Positions 1 through 7,985 of a stretch of 17,926 nucleotides of DNA are shown here, in pieces (position 1 is the stretch's first letter; every line of letters starts with the position of its first letter). The position numbers were made by a program, and so were the translations under genes. The DNA lies in NCBI GenBank assembly GCA_023434465.1, contig JAEYSQ010000057.1:1-17926 (forward strand). Reading direction: 5' to 3'. Source of the DNA: Actinomycetes bacterium. Lineage in GTDB: Bacteria > Actinomycetota > Thermoleophilia > Solirubrobacterales > 70-9. The notes under the pieces are model-generated. The model was given only the letters and a program-made list of their open reading frames with translations. It had not been told where the DNA came from and searched no databases.

Positions 1-1308
1 CGCCACATACCGATGGTCGCGTTTCAGCGCGGCATCCGTTTCGTCGAGGTGTCCGAGGTGGTCAACGGCAGCTTGCTGGATTCCGGTCACGCGCTCGCCC
101 GCCGCGGGGAGGAGCTTCACCGCGCCCTCGACCGGTTGGTGCTCGAAGGCGAAGCGGCCGAGTCGATCCTGGCCGAAGTCTCGCGGCGAATCGGCAATCC
201 CGTGGTGCTGGAGGATGCGCGGGGCGAGCTGGTTGCGCTCGGATCGGTGTCCCGCCAGGAGAACGAGGTCGTCGACACCTGGTCGGGGCTCAAGTGGTCG
301 GACCGGGATCCAGGCGAGGCCGAGGGAGCGGCCGCGGTGCCGGTGATGGTGCGGGGCCGGACCTGGGGCAGGGTGATCGCGCTGAAGACCGACGCCGAGT
401 TCGACCGGTTCACGCCGATCGCGCTGGAACGGGCCGGGGTGGCGGTCGGGTTGGGCTTGATGCGAGGCGGCGAGGAAGCCGAACTTAGAGCCCGGTCACG
501 CGGCAACCTGCTTTTCGAACTGGCTTCCGGACTGATGGAGCCGCTTTCGGCTGCCCGCCGGGCATCGACGCTAGGTTTCCCGCGCCGTCACGGCCAGCTG
601 GTCCCGATCGCCGCGGTCTGGCGGCCCGATTCAATCGACGAGAACGTCGGGTACGAGGAAGCGTGGGCATCGATTCTGCCGGCGATCCGAGCGGCGCTGG
701 CCGAGCCGGACCGGCCGGCGCTGCTCGGCTCCCGGGGCAACTGCACGCTCGGCGTGCTCGACCGTGGCACGCTCGGGTCCGAACCGGATGACGTGGCGTC
801 CCGGGAGCGGCTGGCCCGGCGGTTCGCCGGGGTCCTGACCAGGCACGAGATCGACCCCGCATCGGTCGCCCTGGCGATCGGTGGTGCGGCCGGCAGCTGG
901 GATGACCTCGCCCCGGCCCTGGTCCGGGCCCGTTTCGCAGCCGAAGCTGGTGCTGCCGGTCCGGTCCGGGCCTGGCACGACGCCAGTCGTACCGAGATCG
1001 GCCAACTGCTGCTCTCGATGCGCGGCACCCCGGAGCTGGTCCAGTTCAGCGACGAACGGCTGGGTCCGCTGCTCGATCTGCCGGGGGAGCGGGGCCGCGA
1101 CCTGCTCGACACGCTCGAGGTGTTCCTGCACAGTGGTGGCCGCAAGACCGAGGCGGCAGCGGAACTGGAGATCGAAAGGCAGTCGCTCTATCACCGTCTG
1201 TCACGGATCGAAGAGGTCCTCGATGTCGACCTGAAAGACGGCGACACGGTGCTCGCCCTCCACCTCGGCGTGATGATCCGCAGGTTGCTCCAGCAATCAG
1301 GTAGGTGA
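1..1308 (+). CDS. PucR/CdaR-family transcriptional regulator, 5' end cut by window
   Basis: This is the 3' part of a PucR/CdaR-type DNA-binding regulator. The frame is open to base 1. The first residues visible (IPMVAF, then IRFVEVSEVVNG) resemble the end of the N-terminal PucR sensory domain, so the real start is probably upstream of the window and the ATG at 13 is unlikely to be it. The middle is a GAF/CdaR GGDEF-like region. The last 65 or so residues form the family's C-terminal helix-turn-helix, with LLDTLEVFLHSGG, then KTEAAAELEIERQSLYHRL and a closing LGVMIRRLL. Family members commonly control catabolic genes in response to a metabolite; the ligand and targets cannot be read here. It ends 2 bases before the stop of the convergent membrane protein gene, so the two transcripts probably overlap at their 3' ends. 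Confidence 0.85.
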   Translation, partial: RHIPMVAFQRGIRFVEVSEVVNGSLLDSGHALARRGEELHRALDRLVLEGEAAESILAEVSRRIGNPVVLEDARGELVALGSVSRQENEVVDTWSGLKWSDRDPGEAEGAAAVPVMVRGRTWGRVIALKTDAEFDRFTPIALERAGVAVGLGLMRGGEEAELRARSRGNLLFELASGLMEPLSAARRASTLGFPRRHGQLVPIAAVWRPDSIDENVGYEEAWASILPAIRAALAEPDRPALLGSRGNCTLGVLDRGTLGSEPDDVASRERLARRFAGVLTRHEIDPASVALAIGGAAGSWDDLAPALVRARFAAEAGAAGPVRAWHDASRTEIGQLLLSMRGTPELVQFSDERLGPLLDLPGERGRDLLDTLEVFLHSGGRKTEAAAELEIERQSLYHRLSRIEEVLDVDLKDGDTVLALHLGVMIRRLLQQSGR

Positions 1309-1310
1309 AC

Positions 1311-1880
1311 CTAGCTCGCCACCAGCGTCATCAGCACGATGCCGATCGCTATGGCGGCGATGAAGATTCCGAGCACCGGGACCCGGCGTTTGGCTGGTAT
1401 CGCCTTGACCAACATCGGGATCGCCAGCAGAGCCGGCACTCCCATCAGCATGAAGAGCACCCCGCAGAACCACCAGCCGGCCGTGCCGTCCATGTCCTCG
1501 GGCGGATTGTTTGCGTAGTAGAGGAAGTTGTATCCGAGCGAGATGAAGAGGGCCGGCCAGCTGAGCAGGAGCAGCCCCGCCGCGCCCTTCGAAACCTTCG
1601 AGCCACCGATCATCGCGACGAACAGGCCGATGACCCCGGCCGGAATCCCGGTGAACATCAGAAGCTCGGACCGGTCAGGGCAGGTCTGCCGGATCTCGTA
1701 CGGACCACCTTCGGCACAGAAGCCGCCGACGTCCATCACATCCCGCATCCCGAGCCACAGGGCCGAAACTCCGTAGGCGACCATGACCATCCCGACGAAG
1801 AAGAGCAGGTAGCCGAGTACCGGCAACGGCTCGTTATCCGGCAAGTGCACGGTGCCTGGCTCGGGTCCGGACGAGGACAC
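1311..1880 (-). CDS. five-helix membrane protein of unknown function
   Basis: This 189-residue protein is not one I recognise. Five hydrophobic stretches are visible at about residues 19-42, 73-93, 98-118, 134-157 and 166-187. A soluble loop between helices 1 and 2 carries two cysteines (GGFCAEGG and RQTCPDR) that could form a disulfide if it faces outside. The start is GTG at 1880, chosen because it is the longest frame and keeps a short polar N-terminus; no clear Shine-Dalgarno precedes it. It follows the acs stop by 17 bases on the same strand, so co-transcription with acs is likely. A role as an acetate-related membrane factor would be guesswork; nothing in it resembles ActP or SatP. Confidence 0.7.
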   Translation of the reverse strand: MSSSGPEPGTVHLPDNEPLPVLGYLLFFVGMVMVAYGVSALWLGMRDVMDVGGFCAEGGPYEIRQTCPDRSELLMFTGIPAGVIGLFVAMIGGSKVSKGAAGLLLLSWPALFISLGYNFLYYANNPPEDMDGTAGWWFCGVLFMLMGVPALLAIPMLVKAIPAKRRVPVLGIFIAAIAIGIVLMTLVAS

Positions 1881-1897
1881 GCCAGCAGAATAGTCCG

Positions 1898-3895
1898 TCA
1901 GCCGGTCGAGCCTGCTACCTGGGCTTGAAGGTCCTCGACCACGGTCGGGTCACGGAGCGTGCTCACGTCACCGAGTTCCTTGCCGTCGGCGATGTCTCGG
2001 AGCAGGCGCCGCATGATCTTGCCGGAGCGCGTCTTGGGCAGGTCGTCCGCGAAGTAGATCGCCTTCGGTCGGGCCAGCTTGCCGATCCGCACCGCGACGT
2101 GCTCGCGCAACTCGTCGGTGAACTCGCTGCCGGGTGGCGCCTCGTCGTTCGGTGTCGCGAAGGCGATGATCGCCTGGCCGGTGTCTTCGTCCGGCACCCC
2201 GATCACCGCTGCTTCGGCCACGTGGGGATGCGAGACCAGGGAAGACTCGATCTCCATGGTCGAGAGCCGGTGACCGGAGACGTTGATCACGTCGTCGATC
2301 CGGCCGACGATCCAGAAGTAGCCGTCTTCGTCCCGCCGGGCGGCGTCGCCGACCAGGTACGTGTCCCGGCCGTAGCGGTCCCAATACGCGTTGATGTACC
2401 GCTCCGGCTCCTTGAAGAGCGTGCGGGCCATGGCCGGCCAGGGCCGGGTGAGGACCAGGGTGCCGCCACCTTCTTCGATCTCGTTGGCGTTGTTGTCGTA
2501 GATCGCGGCCCGGACGCCGGGCAGCGGACGAGTGGCCGATCCCGGCTTGGTGGTGGTGATGCCGGGCAGGGGAGAGATCATGATCGCCCCGGTCTCGGTT
2601 TGCCACCAGGTGTCAACGATCGGGCAGCGGCCACCGCCGATGTGCTCGTTGTACCAGAGCCACGCTTTCGGGTTGATCGGCTCGCCGACCGATCCGAGCA
2701 GACGAAGCGAACTCAGGTCATGGGCCGCAGGAAGGTCCTCGCCCCACTTCATGAAGGAACGGATTACGGTCGGGGCGGTGTAGAGGATCGTTGCCCGGTA
2801 GCGCTCGACGATCTCCCACCAGCGGTCCCTGGCCGGGAAGTCGGGTGCCCCCTCGAACATGATCGAAGTCGCCCCGTTGGCCAGCGGTCCGTAAACGATG
2901 TAGGAGTGCCCGGTCACCCAGCCGATGTCGGCCGCACACCAGAACACGTCGTCCTCCTTGAGGTCGAACACCATCCGGTGCGTCGCGGCAACCTGCGTCA
3001 GATATCCACCGGTCGTGTGGACGATTCCCTTTGGCTTGGCGGTCGAACCGGAGGTGTAGAGCAAGAAGAGCGGGTCCTCGGCGTCCATCGGTTCCGGATC
3101 ACAGACCGGATCGGCCTCGGCCAAAGCGGTCGTCCAGTCGATGTCCCGGCCCTGTTTCAGCGGCGGCTCGGTGCCACAGCGGTCGAACACGACCACGTGC
3201 TCCATGGCCGGCAGCTGGTCCAGCGAATCGTCGATCGCCGCCTTCATCGGCATCGGCTTGCCGCGCCGCAGGGTGGCATCCGCAGTGATCAACGCCTTGG
3301 CTTCGGAGAACTCCATCCGCTCTCTCAGCGAATCGGCCGAGAAGCCGCCGAAGACCACGTTGTGAATCGCTCCGATCCGGGTGCAGGCGAGCATCGCGAC
3401 CGCGGCCTCGGGAACCATCGGCATGAAGATTCCGACCACGTCGCCCTTCTTCACGCCCCCGCTCCGGAGGACGTTCGCGAGGCGCTGGGTCTGGTCGAGC
3501 AGCCAACCGTAGGTGACCGAGATCCGGCCGCCGGCGTCGCTGCCGACTCCGGTGACGGGCTGGTCCTCGGGCCCCGCATCCTCGGCTTCCCAGTGGTACG
3601 CGATCTCGTCGGCGCGGCCCGCTTCGACATGACGGTCCAGGCAGTTGGCGCTGACATTCAGCTTGCCGCCGGCAAACCAGGTGACGTGGGGTGGGTCACA
3701 CCAGTCGAGCACCGTGTTCCACGGTTCGATCCACTCGAGCTTCGCGGCCCAGTCTGCCCACCATCCCTCCGGGTCGGCGTCGGCCCGCTCGTAGACCTCC
3801 GGGTCCTTGCACCCGGCCGCCGCTGTGAAACCGGCGGGGGGCGGGAAGGTCTGCTCGGTCTTGAGCAGGACGTCAAGTTCTGAATCGTCGGCCAT
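1898..3895 (-). CDS. acs: acetyl-CoA synthetase (AMP-forming)
   Basis: Cytosolic enzyme that activates acetate to acetyl-AMP with ATP and then transfers the acetyl group to CoA. The 665 residues match the usual family length of about 650. Visible motifs are the ATP-binding P-loop YTSGSTAKPKG at 280-290, WWQTETG at 430-436 with the pocket tryptophan expected for acetate-sized substrates, GRIDDVINVSGHR at 531-542, and PKTRSGKIMRR at 620-630. K626 in that last motif is the lysine that Pat-type acetyltransferases modify in well-studied Acs proteins, so post-translational silencing is plausible. The ATG at 3895 (MADDSELD) is preferred over an in-frame ATG 22 codons upstream, because a GGAAGAG-like Shine-Dalgarno sits just before it and the extra residues look non-native. 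The gene lies 98 bases downstream of the CAP gene and 17 upstream of the membrane protein gene. Confidence 0.96.
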   Translation of the reverse strand: MADDSELDVLLKTEQTFPPPAGFTAAAGCKDPEVYERADADPEGWWADWAAKLEWIEPWNTVLDWCDPPHVTWFAGGKLNVSANCLDRHVEAGRADEIAYHWEAEDAGPEDQPVTGVGSDAGGRISVTYGWLLDQTQRLANVLRSGGVKKGDVVGIFMPMVPEAAVAMLACTRIGAIHNVVFGGFSADSLRERMEFSEAKALITADATLRRGKPMPMKAAIDDSLDQLPAMEHVVVFDRCGTEPPLKQGRDIDWTTALAEADPVCDPEPMDAEDPLFLLYTSGSTAKPKGIVHTTGGYLTQVAATHRMVFDLKEDDVFWCAADIGWVTGHSYIVYGPLANGATSIMFEGAPDFPARDRWWEIVERYRATILYTAPTVIRSFMKWGEDLPAAHDLSSLRLLGSVGEPINPKAWLWYNEHIGGGRCPIVDTWWQTETGAIMISPLPGITTTKPGSATRPLPGVRAAIYDNNANEIEEGGGTLVLTRPWPAMARTLFKEPERYINAYWDRYGRDTYLVGDAARRDEDGYFWIVGRIDDVINVSGHRLSTMEIESSLVSHPHVAEAAVIGVPDEDTGQAIIAFATPNDEAPPGSEFTDELREHVAVRIGKLARPKAIYFADDLPKTRSGKIMRRLLRDIADGKELGDVSTLRDPTVVEDLQAQVAGSTG

Positions 3896-3899
3896 TGGT

Positions 3900-3908
3900 C
3901 TCTCTTCC
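3900..3908 (-). promoter_or_regulatory. Shine-Dalgarno that decides the acs start
   Basis: On the minus strand GGAAGAGAG lies 4 bases before the ATG at 3895. This supports the 665-residue reading over the longer 687-residue frame. Confidence 0.6.
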
Positions 3909-3993
3909 GGTCGGGTCCCGTCTCCTCGTACCCGCATGCTAGCCACCGCAAATGGGTTCACCCACGAGCGACCGACTCCGGACCCGTGGTCGG

Positions 3994-4617
3994 TCAGTTA
4001 TCGCCGAAGTGGAGCACCCAGATGCGCGCTCCCCGAACTCCCTGAAACCGGCCTTTGACCACGCCGGCTCCGACGTCCGAAAACGACCTGCTGAGAATCG
4101 CCTCGCGATGCCCCTTCGATCTCATCCAGGCGATGAAGATCGAACGGACGTTACCCAGCCGGCCGCTGCCCCAGGCGATGTTCTCACCGGTCGCCCAACC
4201 ACCGGCTCCGAGGTATTTGGACTTGCGGATCCAGAAATCGAATTTGCGGCCACAGGCTTCGTGGGAGAAACCGCACCGGCGGATGTCGCGGGCCTTGCGA
4301 CCGGCCGACCAGGTCAGTCGCCGCTTTACCCGGTACTTCGTGAGGCCCTTCTTGCCGCGGGCAAAGTTGACCATGCAGGTCATCGAGCGGCGGGCCTTTG
4401 CCATCGCGGCCTGGCCGCCGCCTGCCTTCCGGTTCGGACAGACCTTGTTCGGGGCGATCAGCTTCGCCGCATCGGCCCCGGCCGGGGCGGCCGGCCCCCC
4501 TCCGGGGATCAGCAGCAGGGCGGCCAGGGTTAAAGCGGCAATCAGACTTGACCGCTTGGCTACTCTGGATGCAGGCGAAATGAAAGCGAGATCAGGCAAT
4601 GTCAGATGATTCAACAC
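3994..4617 (-). CDS. secreted CAP-domain (SCP/YkwD-like) protein
   Basis: A 207-residue exported protein. A basic stretch (AKRSS) and a hydrophobic core around residues 25-38 (LIAALTLAALLLIPG) form a signal peptide, followed by a Pro/Ala-rich segment. The CAP fold is recognisable from LTWSAGRKARDI, CGFSHEACG, TGENIAWG and WMRSKGHREAILSRSFSDVGAG, ending in WVLHFGD. The His of FSHEA, the Glu of GENIA and the His of GHREA fit the CAP cavity residues. The earlier His usual in an HS..M motif is absent. Two cysteines flank the first His and may form a disulfide. The bacterial family's role is poorly defined and no substrate is evident. The GTG start at 4617 overlaps the divergent msrB by 19 bases. 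A TTG at 4599 is an alternative that still leaves the signal peptide whole. Confidence 0.8.
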   Translation of the reverse strand: MLNHLTLPDLAFISPASRVAKRSSLIAALTLAALLLIPGGGPAAPAGADAAKLIAPNKVCPNRKAGGGQAAMAKARRSMTCMVNFARGKKGLTKYRVKRRLTWSAGRKARDIRRCGFSHEACGRKFDFWIRKSKYLGAGGWATGENIAWGSGRLGNVRSIFIAWMRSKGHREAILSRSFSDVGAGVVKGRFQGVRGARIWVLHFGDN

Positions 4618-5003
4618 GTGTCAGCACAAGAGATTCGGAATGGCGGGAGAAGCTTTCTCCCGAGGCGTACGAAGTAACCCGCAACGCCGCTACGGAACGG
4701 CCCTTCACAGGTCCCCACCTGGATAACAAGCGTAACGGGTCCTATGCCTGCGTCTGTTGCGGAGAGGAGTTGTTCTCCTCCGATGCCAAGTTTGATTCCG
4801 GCACCGGCTGGCCGAGTTTCACCGAGCCCGCCAACCTCGAACGGGTGGAGCTGAGGGAAGACTCGAGCCACGGGATGGTCCGAACCGAAGTTGTCTGCAG
4901 AAGCTGCGACGCACATCTCGGCCACGTCTTCCCGGACGGCCCTGGCCCCGGCGGCCAGCGTTTCTGCATCAACGGCTGCGCCCTGGAATTCAACGAGAAC
5001 TAG
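4599..5003 (+). CDS. msrB: peptide-methionine (R)-S-oxide reductase
   Basis: Cytosolic repair enzyme that reduces methionine-R-sulfoxide in proteins. The 134 residues are a standard MsrB length. The zinc-binding pairs are C51/C54 (CVCC) and C100/C103 (CRSC). The family signatures KFDSGTGWPSF at 64-74 and DAHLGHVFPDGP at 104-115 are intact. The catalytic cysteine is C123 in RFCIN. C127 is an extra cysteine four residues later, where most relatives have alanine. The ATG at 4599 is used because an in-frame stop (4581-4583) lies just upstream; a GTG at 4620 is the only close alternative. No strong Shine-Dalgarno is visible. It converges on the response regulator gene with 38 bases between the stops. 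That gap contains a small GGCC-TCT-GGCC dyad but no T tract. Confidence 0.95.
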   Translation: MSDDSTRVSTRDSEWREKLSPEAYEVTRNAATERPFTGPHLDNKRNGSYACVCCGEELFSSDAKFDSGTGWPSFTEPANLERVELREDSSHGMVRTEVVCRSCDAHLGHVFPDGPGPGGQRFCINGCALEFNEN

Positions 5004-5041
5004 CCCCGGGACCGGGCCTCTGGCCGGGATCAACCGTCTGG

Positions 5042-5719
5042 TCAGCCTCGCCGGTGGTCACCTTGCGGGGAGTCACGGTGGCTGACGTTCCGGTCCGGTT
5101 CCAGGAACGCGTACCGGGTGGCGATCGCAACCGCCTGGGTACGGGTATCAACGCCGAGTTTTGCGACCACGTTCCGGACGTGTGTATAGACCGTGGCCGG
5201 GCGCAACCCGGTCTCGTCCGCCACTCCCTGGGCCCGCATTCCGGTGGCGAGCAGCGCGAGGATCTCCCGTTCCCGCTCGGAAAGCGAACGAAGCCGCTCC
5301 AGTTCGTCGGCCTCGCCCGGCAGATCCACCTCGCCGGGGAACCAGCGGCCGCCGTCGATAACGGTTTCCAGAGCTTCGCGGATCTGATCGCTGTCGGCTG
5401 ACTTGACCAGGAAACCGGCCGCTCCTTCGCGGAAGGCCATCCGGACGAGATCCGGTTCCTCATGGGCCGTGAAGACGAGCACCCGAAGCTGGGGCCAGCG
5501 TGAAAGTAGCCGGCCCATCGCTTCAATTCCGTTGACTTCCGGGAGCTCGACGTCGATGATCAGAAGGTCGGGCCGGTGCTCCCTGACCGCGGACATGACG
5601 GCCGCCCCGTCGACGGCTTCACCGACCACTTCGAAACCGGGTATCTCGTCGATCCGCTGGCGGATCGCCTGGCGGATTATCCAGTGGTCATCGCAGATCA
5701 GTACGCGGTAGCCACTCAC
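5042..5719 (-). CDS. NarL/FixJ-family response regulator (orphan)
   Basis: A 225-residue two-component response regulator. The receiver domain (about 1-120) has the acidic pair D10/D11, phospho-acceptor D56 (LLIIDVELP), T84 (VLVFTAHEE) and K106 (FLVKSA). After a linker, a LuxR-type helix-turn-helix covers about 146-205, with LSEREREILALLATGM and VADETGLRPATVYTHVRNVVAKLGV. A polar tail of some 15 residues follows. It should act as a phosphorylation-controlled DNA-binding protein, but no sensor kinase is encoded in the window. The GTG start at 5719 overlaps the serS stop by four bases (GTGA), which implies translational coupling to serS and expression from the promoter upstream of the cytochrome gene. 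Its targets are unknown. Confidence 0.92.
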   Translation of the reverse strand: MSGYRVLICDDHWIIRQAIRQRIDEIPGFEVVGEAVDGAAVMSAVREHRPDLLIIDVELPEVNGIEAMGRLLSRWPQLRVLVFTAHEEPDLVRMAFREGAAGFLVKSADSDQIREALETVIDGGRWFPGEVDLPGEADELERLRSLSEREREILALLATGMRAQGVADETGLRPATVYTHVRNVVAKLGVDTRTQAVAIATRYAFLEPDRNVSHRDSPQGDHRRG

Positions 5720-6981
5720 GCCGGCCCGATGTTGGCAGGAGCTCCGTAGGGGTGGAGGACTTCCGGAATCGCGACTTGGCCGTCGGCCTTTTGATGGTTT
5801 TCAAGTAGCGCGATGATCGTTCTGCCCACCGCGACCGCCGTTCCGTTCAGCGTGTTGACAAACTCGGGGGCGGCGCCCGGCCCGGGCCGGTATCGACAAC
5901 CGATGCGCCTTGCCTGGAAGTCGGTCGTGTTCGAGCAGGACGTCAGTTCCCGGTAGCGATCCTGGCTGGGGATCCAGGCCTCGCAGTCGTACTTTTTGGC
6001 GGCCGAGCCTCCGAGGTCACCGGCGGCCACGTTGACGACCCGGTAGGGCAGGCCGAGGTCAGCCAGGATGCCCTCTTCGATCGCCAGGATCCGCTCGTGT
6101 TCAGTGCTCGCGTCTTCGGGCTTTACGAACGAGAACATCTCGACCTTGTCGAACTGGTGGACCCGGAAAATGCCGTGGGTGTCCCTTCCGGCCGCCCCGG
6201 CCTCGCGCCGGAAGCAGCTCGAGAACCCGGCATACCGGATCGGCAACTGATCCGCTTCGAGAATCTGACCGGCGTGGAGGCCGGCGAGCGGGACTTCAGA
6301 GGTGCCCGCCAGGTAGAGGTCGTCCTTTTCGAGTTCATAGATCTGGTCGCGATCGCCCGGCAGAAACCCGGTACCGAACAGGGCCTCCTCGCGAACCAGG
6401 ATCGGCGGGATCACCGGTTCGTGACCCTCGGCCCGGAGCTTCTCCAGGGCCCAGCGGACCAGTGCGAACTCGAGCATCACCAGGTCACCCTTGAGATAGG
6501 CGAAACGGGCGCCGGAAACTTTCGCGGCCGCTTCCAGCTCGATTCCGTCACCGGCAAGTTCGACGTGGTCCTTCGGTTCGAAGCCGAAATCGTGAATCTC
6601 GCCGACCTGCCGGATCAGCTCCGCGTCCTCGTCGGTGAAACCATCCGGGCTCGAAGGATCGGGCAGGTTGGGCAGGGAGGCGGCCACCTCGCTCAGCCGG
6701 GTCTCGACCGACTCGAGTTCGCCTTCCTTTTCCTCGAGGCGGACCTTCAGCTCGCGGACCGCCTCCATTTGGGCGGCCGCGTCTTCGCCGGCCTTCTTCA
6801 GGGCACCGATCTTTTCCGACTCTTTCTTCCGTTCGCCGCGAGCCGCTTCGATCTCGGGCAGCAGCTGACGACGACGTTCGTCGAGTTCGAGCAACTGGTC
6901 GACGTTTCCGGCCGCACCCCGCCGGTCCAGCGCAGCTTTGACCCGCTCGGGTTCGGAGCGGATCAGTTTCAGGTCTAGCAC
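5716..6981 (-). CDS. serS: seryl-tRNA synthetase
   Basis: Cytosolic class II aminoacyl-tRNA synthetase that charges tRNA-Ser with serine. The 421 residues match the bacterial type. The N-terminal arm (about 27-105) is a charged helical coiled coil that reaches the long variable arm of tRNA-Ser. The catalytic domain shows TSEVPL at 227-232 (serine pocket), motif 2 around 252-282 (FSSCFRREAG through FDKVEMFSF), and motif 3 at about 376-393 (NTLNGTAVAVGRTIIALLE). The start is GTG at 6981 (VLDLKLIR, initiated as Met), which is where bacterial SerRS sequences normally begin. It lies 15 bases after the cytochrome stop and overlaps the response regulator start by four bases, so the three genes form one apparent operon. 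Confidence 0.97.
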   Translation of the reverse strand: MLDLKLIRSEPERVKAALDRRGAAGNVDQLLELDERRRQLLPEIEAARGERKKESEKIGALKKAGEDAAAQMEAVRELKVRLEEKEGELESVETRLSEVAASLPNLPDPSSPDGFTDEDAELIRQVGEIHDFGFEPKDHVELAGDGIELEAAAKVSGARFAYLKGDLVMLEFALVRWALEKLRAEGHEPVIPPILVREEALFGTGFLPGDRDQIYELEKDDLYLAGTSEVPLAGLHAGQILEADQLPIRYAGFSSCFRREAGAAGRDTHGIFRVHQFDKVEMFSFVKPEDASTEHERILAIEEGILADLGLPYRVVNVAAGDLGGSAAKKYDCEAWIPSQDRYRELTSCSNTTDFQARRIGCRYRPGPGAAPEFVNTLNGTAVAVGRTIIALLENHQKADGQVAIPEVLHPYGAPANIGPA

Positions 6982-6996
6982 GGCCCCCGCCGCCGG

Positions 6997-7449
6997 TTAC
7001 TCGTCGTGGGTGCCGGTTGAGGGCTTGGTGTCCTCGGGGACCGAAGCGTCGGTCTCCTTGGAGAACTCTTCCGCCCCGTCTTCACCGGCGTCGGCGCCGG
7101 CGTAATCAGCGACGAAACGCGCGACCTTCTCGGCTTCCTCGCCGACCACGATGTTCTGCGGCATGATCGCGCCCGAGAAACCGCCGTTCTGGATCGCGTG
7201 GAGGGCCGACTCGTAGGTTTCGGTCCGCTGGTCGAGGTTCGGTCCCTGGACCCGGGTCCCGCGATTGCCCGTGCCGAGCGCACCAGCGGGAGCGAGGGTG
7301 TGGCAGCCGGCGCAGTTCGCGGCGAAGAGCTGGGCTCCCTCGTAGTCGGGAGAGTCCTTCGAGACCGTGATTCCTTCTTCTCCGAATCCGCAGGCGGAGA
7401 GAGAGAAGGCGGCGGCAATGACAAGTGTTGTAATGGCTACGGCACGCAC
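6997..7449 (-). CDS. lipoprotein c-type cytochrome (class I, single heme)
   Basis: A small membrane-anchored electron carrier. From the GTG at 7449 it has 150 residues. A hydrophobic signal ends in the lipobox FSLSAC, with C20 as the lipidated cysteine. The heme attachment motif CAGCH is at 46-50, followed by LAPAGALGTG, a PNLD turn, and M96 in SGAIMPQN as the expected sixth heme ligand. The C-terminus is strongly acidic. The same frame stays open to 7605, but those residues are arginine-rich, read across the flavin reductase start, and would bury the signal peptide, so I use GTG 7449. The fold suggests electron transfer outside the cytoplasmic membrane, perhaps to a terminal oxidase not in the window. 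It is first in a unit with serS and the response regulator. Confidence 0.85.
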   Translation of the reverse strand: MRAVAITTLVIAAAFSLSACGFGEEGITVSKDSPDYEGAQLFAANCAGCHTLAPAGALGTGNRGTRVQGPNLDQRTETYESALHAIQNGGFSGAIMPQNIVVGEEAEKVARFVADYAGADAGEDGAEEFSKETDASVPEDTKPSTGTHDE

Positions 7450-7481
7450 AGCGAGCGCATCATATTGTCTGCGGCGATCAG

Positions 7482-7976
7482 ATGGTTCCACCCGATCGAA
7501 ACGAGTTCCGCCAGACCGTCGGCCTGCTACCCACAGGAGTGACTGTCGTGTCCGCTTTTCAAGGCGGGGAGCCCGCCGGAGCGACCGCTTCGGCGGTGTG
7601 TTCACTCTCCCTGAGACCGATGATGATGCTGGTCTGCCTCGATCTCGAATCCCGCTCCCTCGAGGTCGTGCGAGAAGCTGGCCGCTTCGGGATCTCGGTT
7701 CTCGGGGAGGGTCAGCGGGCTGCGGCCGAGCTTTTCGCGACCAAGGCGGCGCAGGGAGAAAAGTGGGCCTCTGTCGGGTGGCGCGATCACCTCGGCGTGC
7801 CGATCATCGAAGGCAGCCTGGCCCGGGTGGTCTGCGAGGTGGCGGAAATCATTCCCGGCGGCGATCACGTGATCGTGACCGGGGAGGTGCTCGAGGTCGA
7901 AGCCGAAGATCAGCCCGGTGAACCACTGATCTACCACGGTGGCCTTTTTCGCCGGCTCGATACCGGATCGGACTAG
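7482..7976 (+). CDS. flavin reductase-like FMN-binding protein
   Basis: A 164-residue split-barrel flavoprotein of the flavin-reductase-like family. The N-terminal FRQTVGLLPTGVTVVSA, the GATASAVCSLSLRPMMMLVCL segment (about 33-53) and the C-terminal PLIYHGGLFRRL are characteristic. Such proteins bind FMN or FAD and reduce it with NAD(P)H, usually to feed a partner monooxygenase; no such partner is seen here. The ATG at 7482 fits the normal N-terminus. No Shine-Dalgarno is visible in the 32 bases shared with the divergent cytochrome gene, so the message may be leaderless or nearly so. It is followed after 9 bases by the PhzF-family gene and probably co-transcribed with it. Substrate specificity cannot be told from sequence. 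Confidence 0.88.
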   Translation: MVPPDRNEFRQTVGLLPTGVTVVSAFQGGEPAGATASAVCSLSLRPMMMLVCLDLESRSLEVVREAGRFGISVLGEGQRAAAELFATKAAQGEKWASVGWRDHLGVPIIEGSLARVVCEVAEIIPGGDHVIVTGEVLEVEAEDQPGEPLIYHGGLFRRLDTGSD

Positions 7977-7985
7977 GCTGGGCCG

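Noticed and set aside
1925..3883. 652-codon open frame on the plus strand, antisense to acs
   Set aside because: acs has complete motifs; the opposite frame is a composition shadow without recognisable domains.
3971..3994. ACCGAC/GTCGGT dyad after the CAP gene stop
   Set aside because: It is a six-base stem with a 12-base loop and no following T tract on the minus strand, so there is insufficient support for a terminator.
4476..4487. CCCCGGCCGGGG palindrome in the CAP protein gene
   Set aside because: It is short and lies in Ala/Pro-rich codons after the signal peptide. It lacks the 19-nt loop of the nuo elements and is likely low-complexity GC sequence.
7450..7605. N-terminal extension of the cytochrome gene to 7605
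   Set aside because: It would place 52 basic residues before the lipoprotein signal and overlap the flavin reductase coding start.
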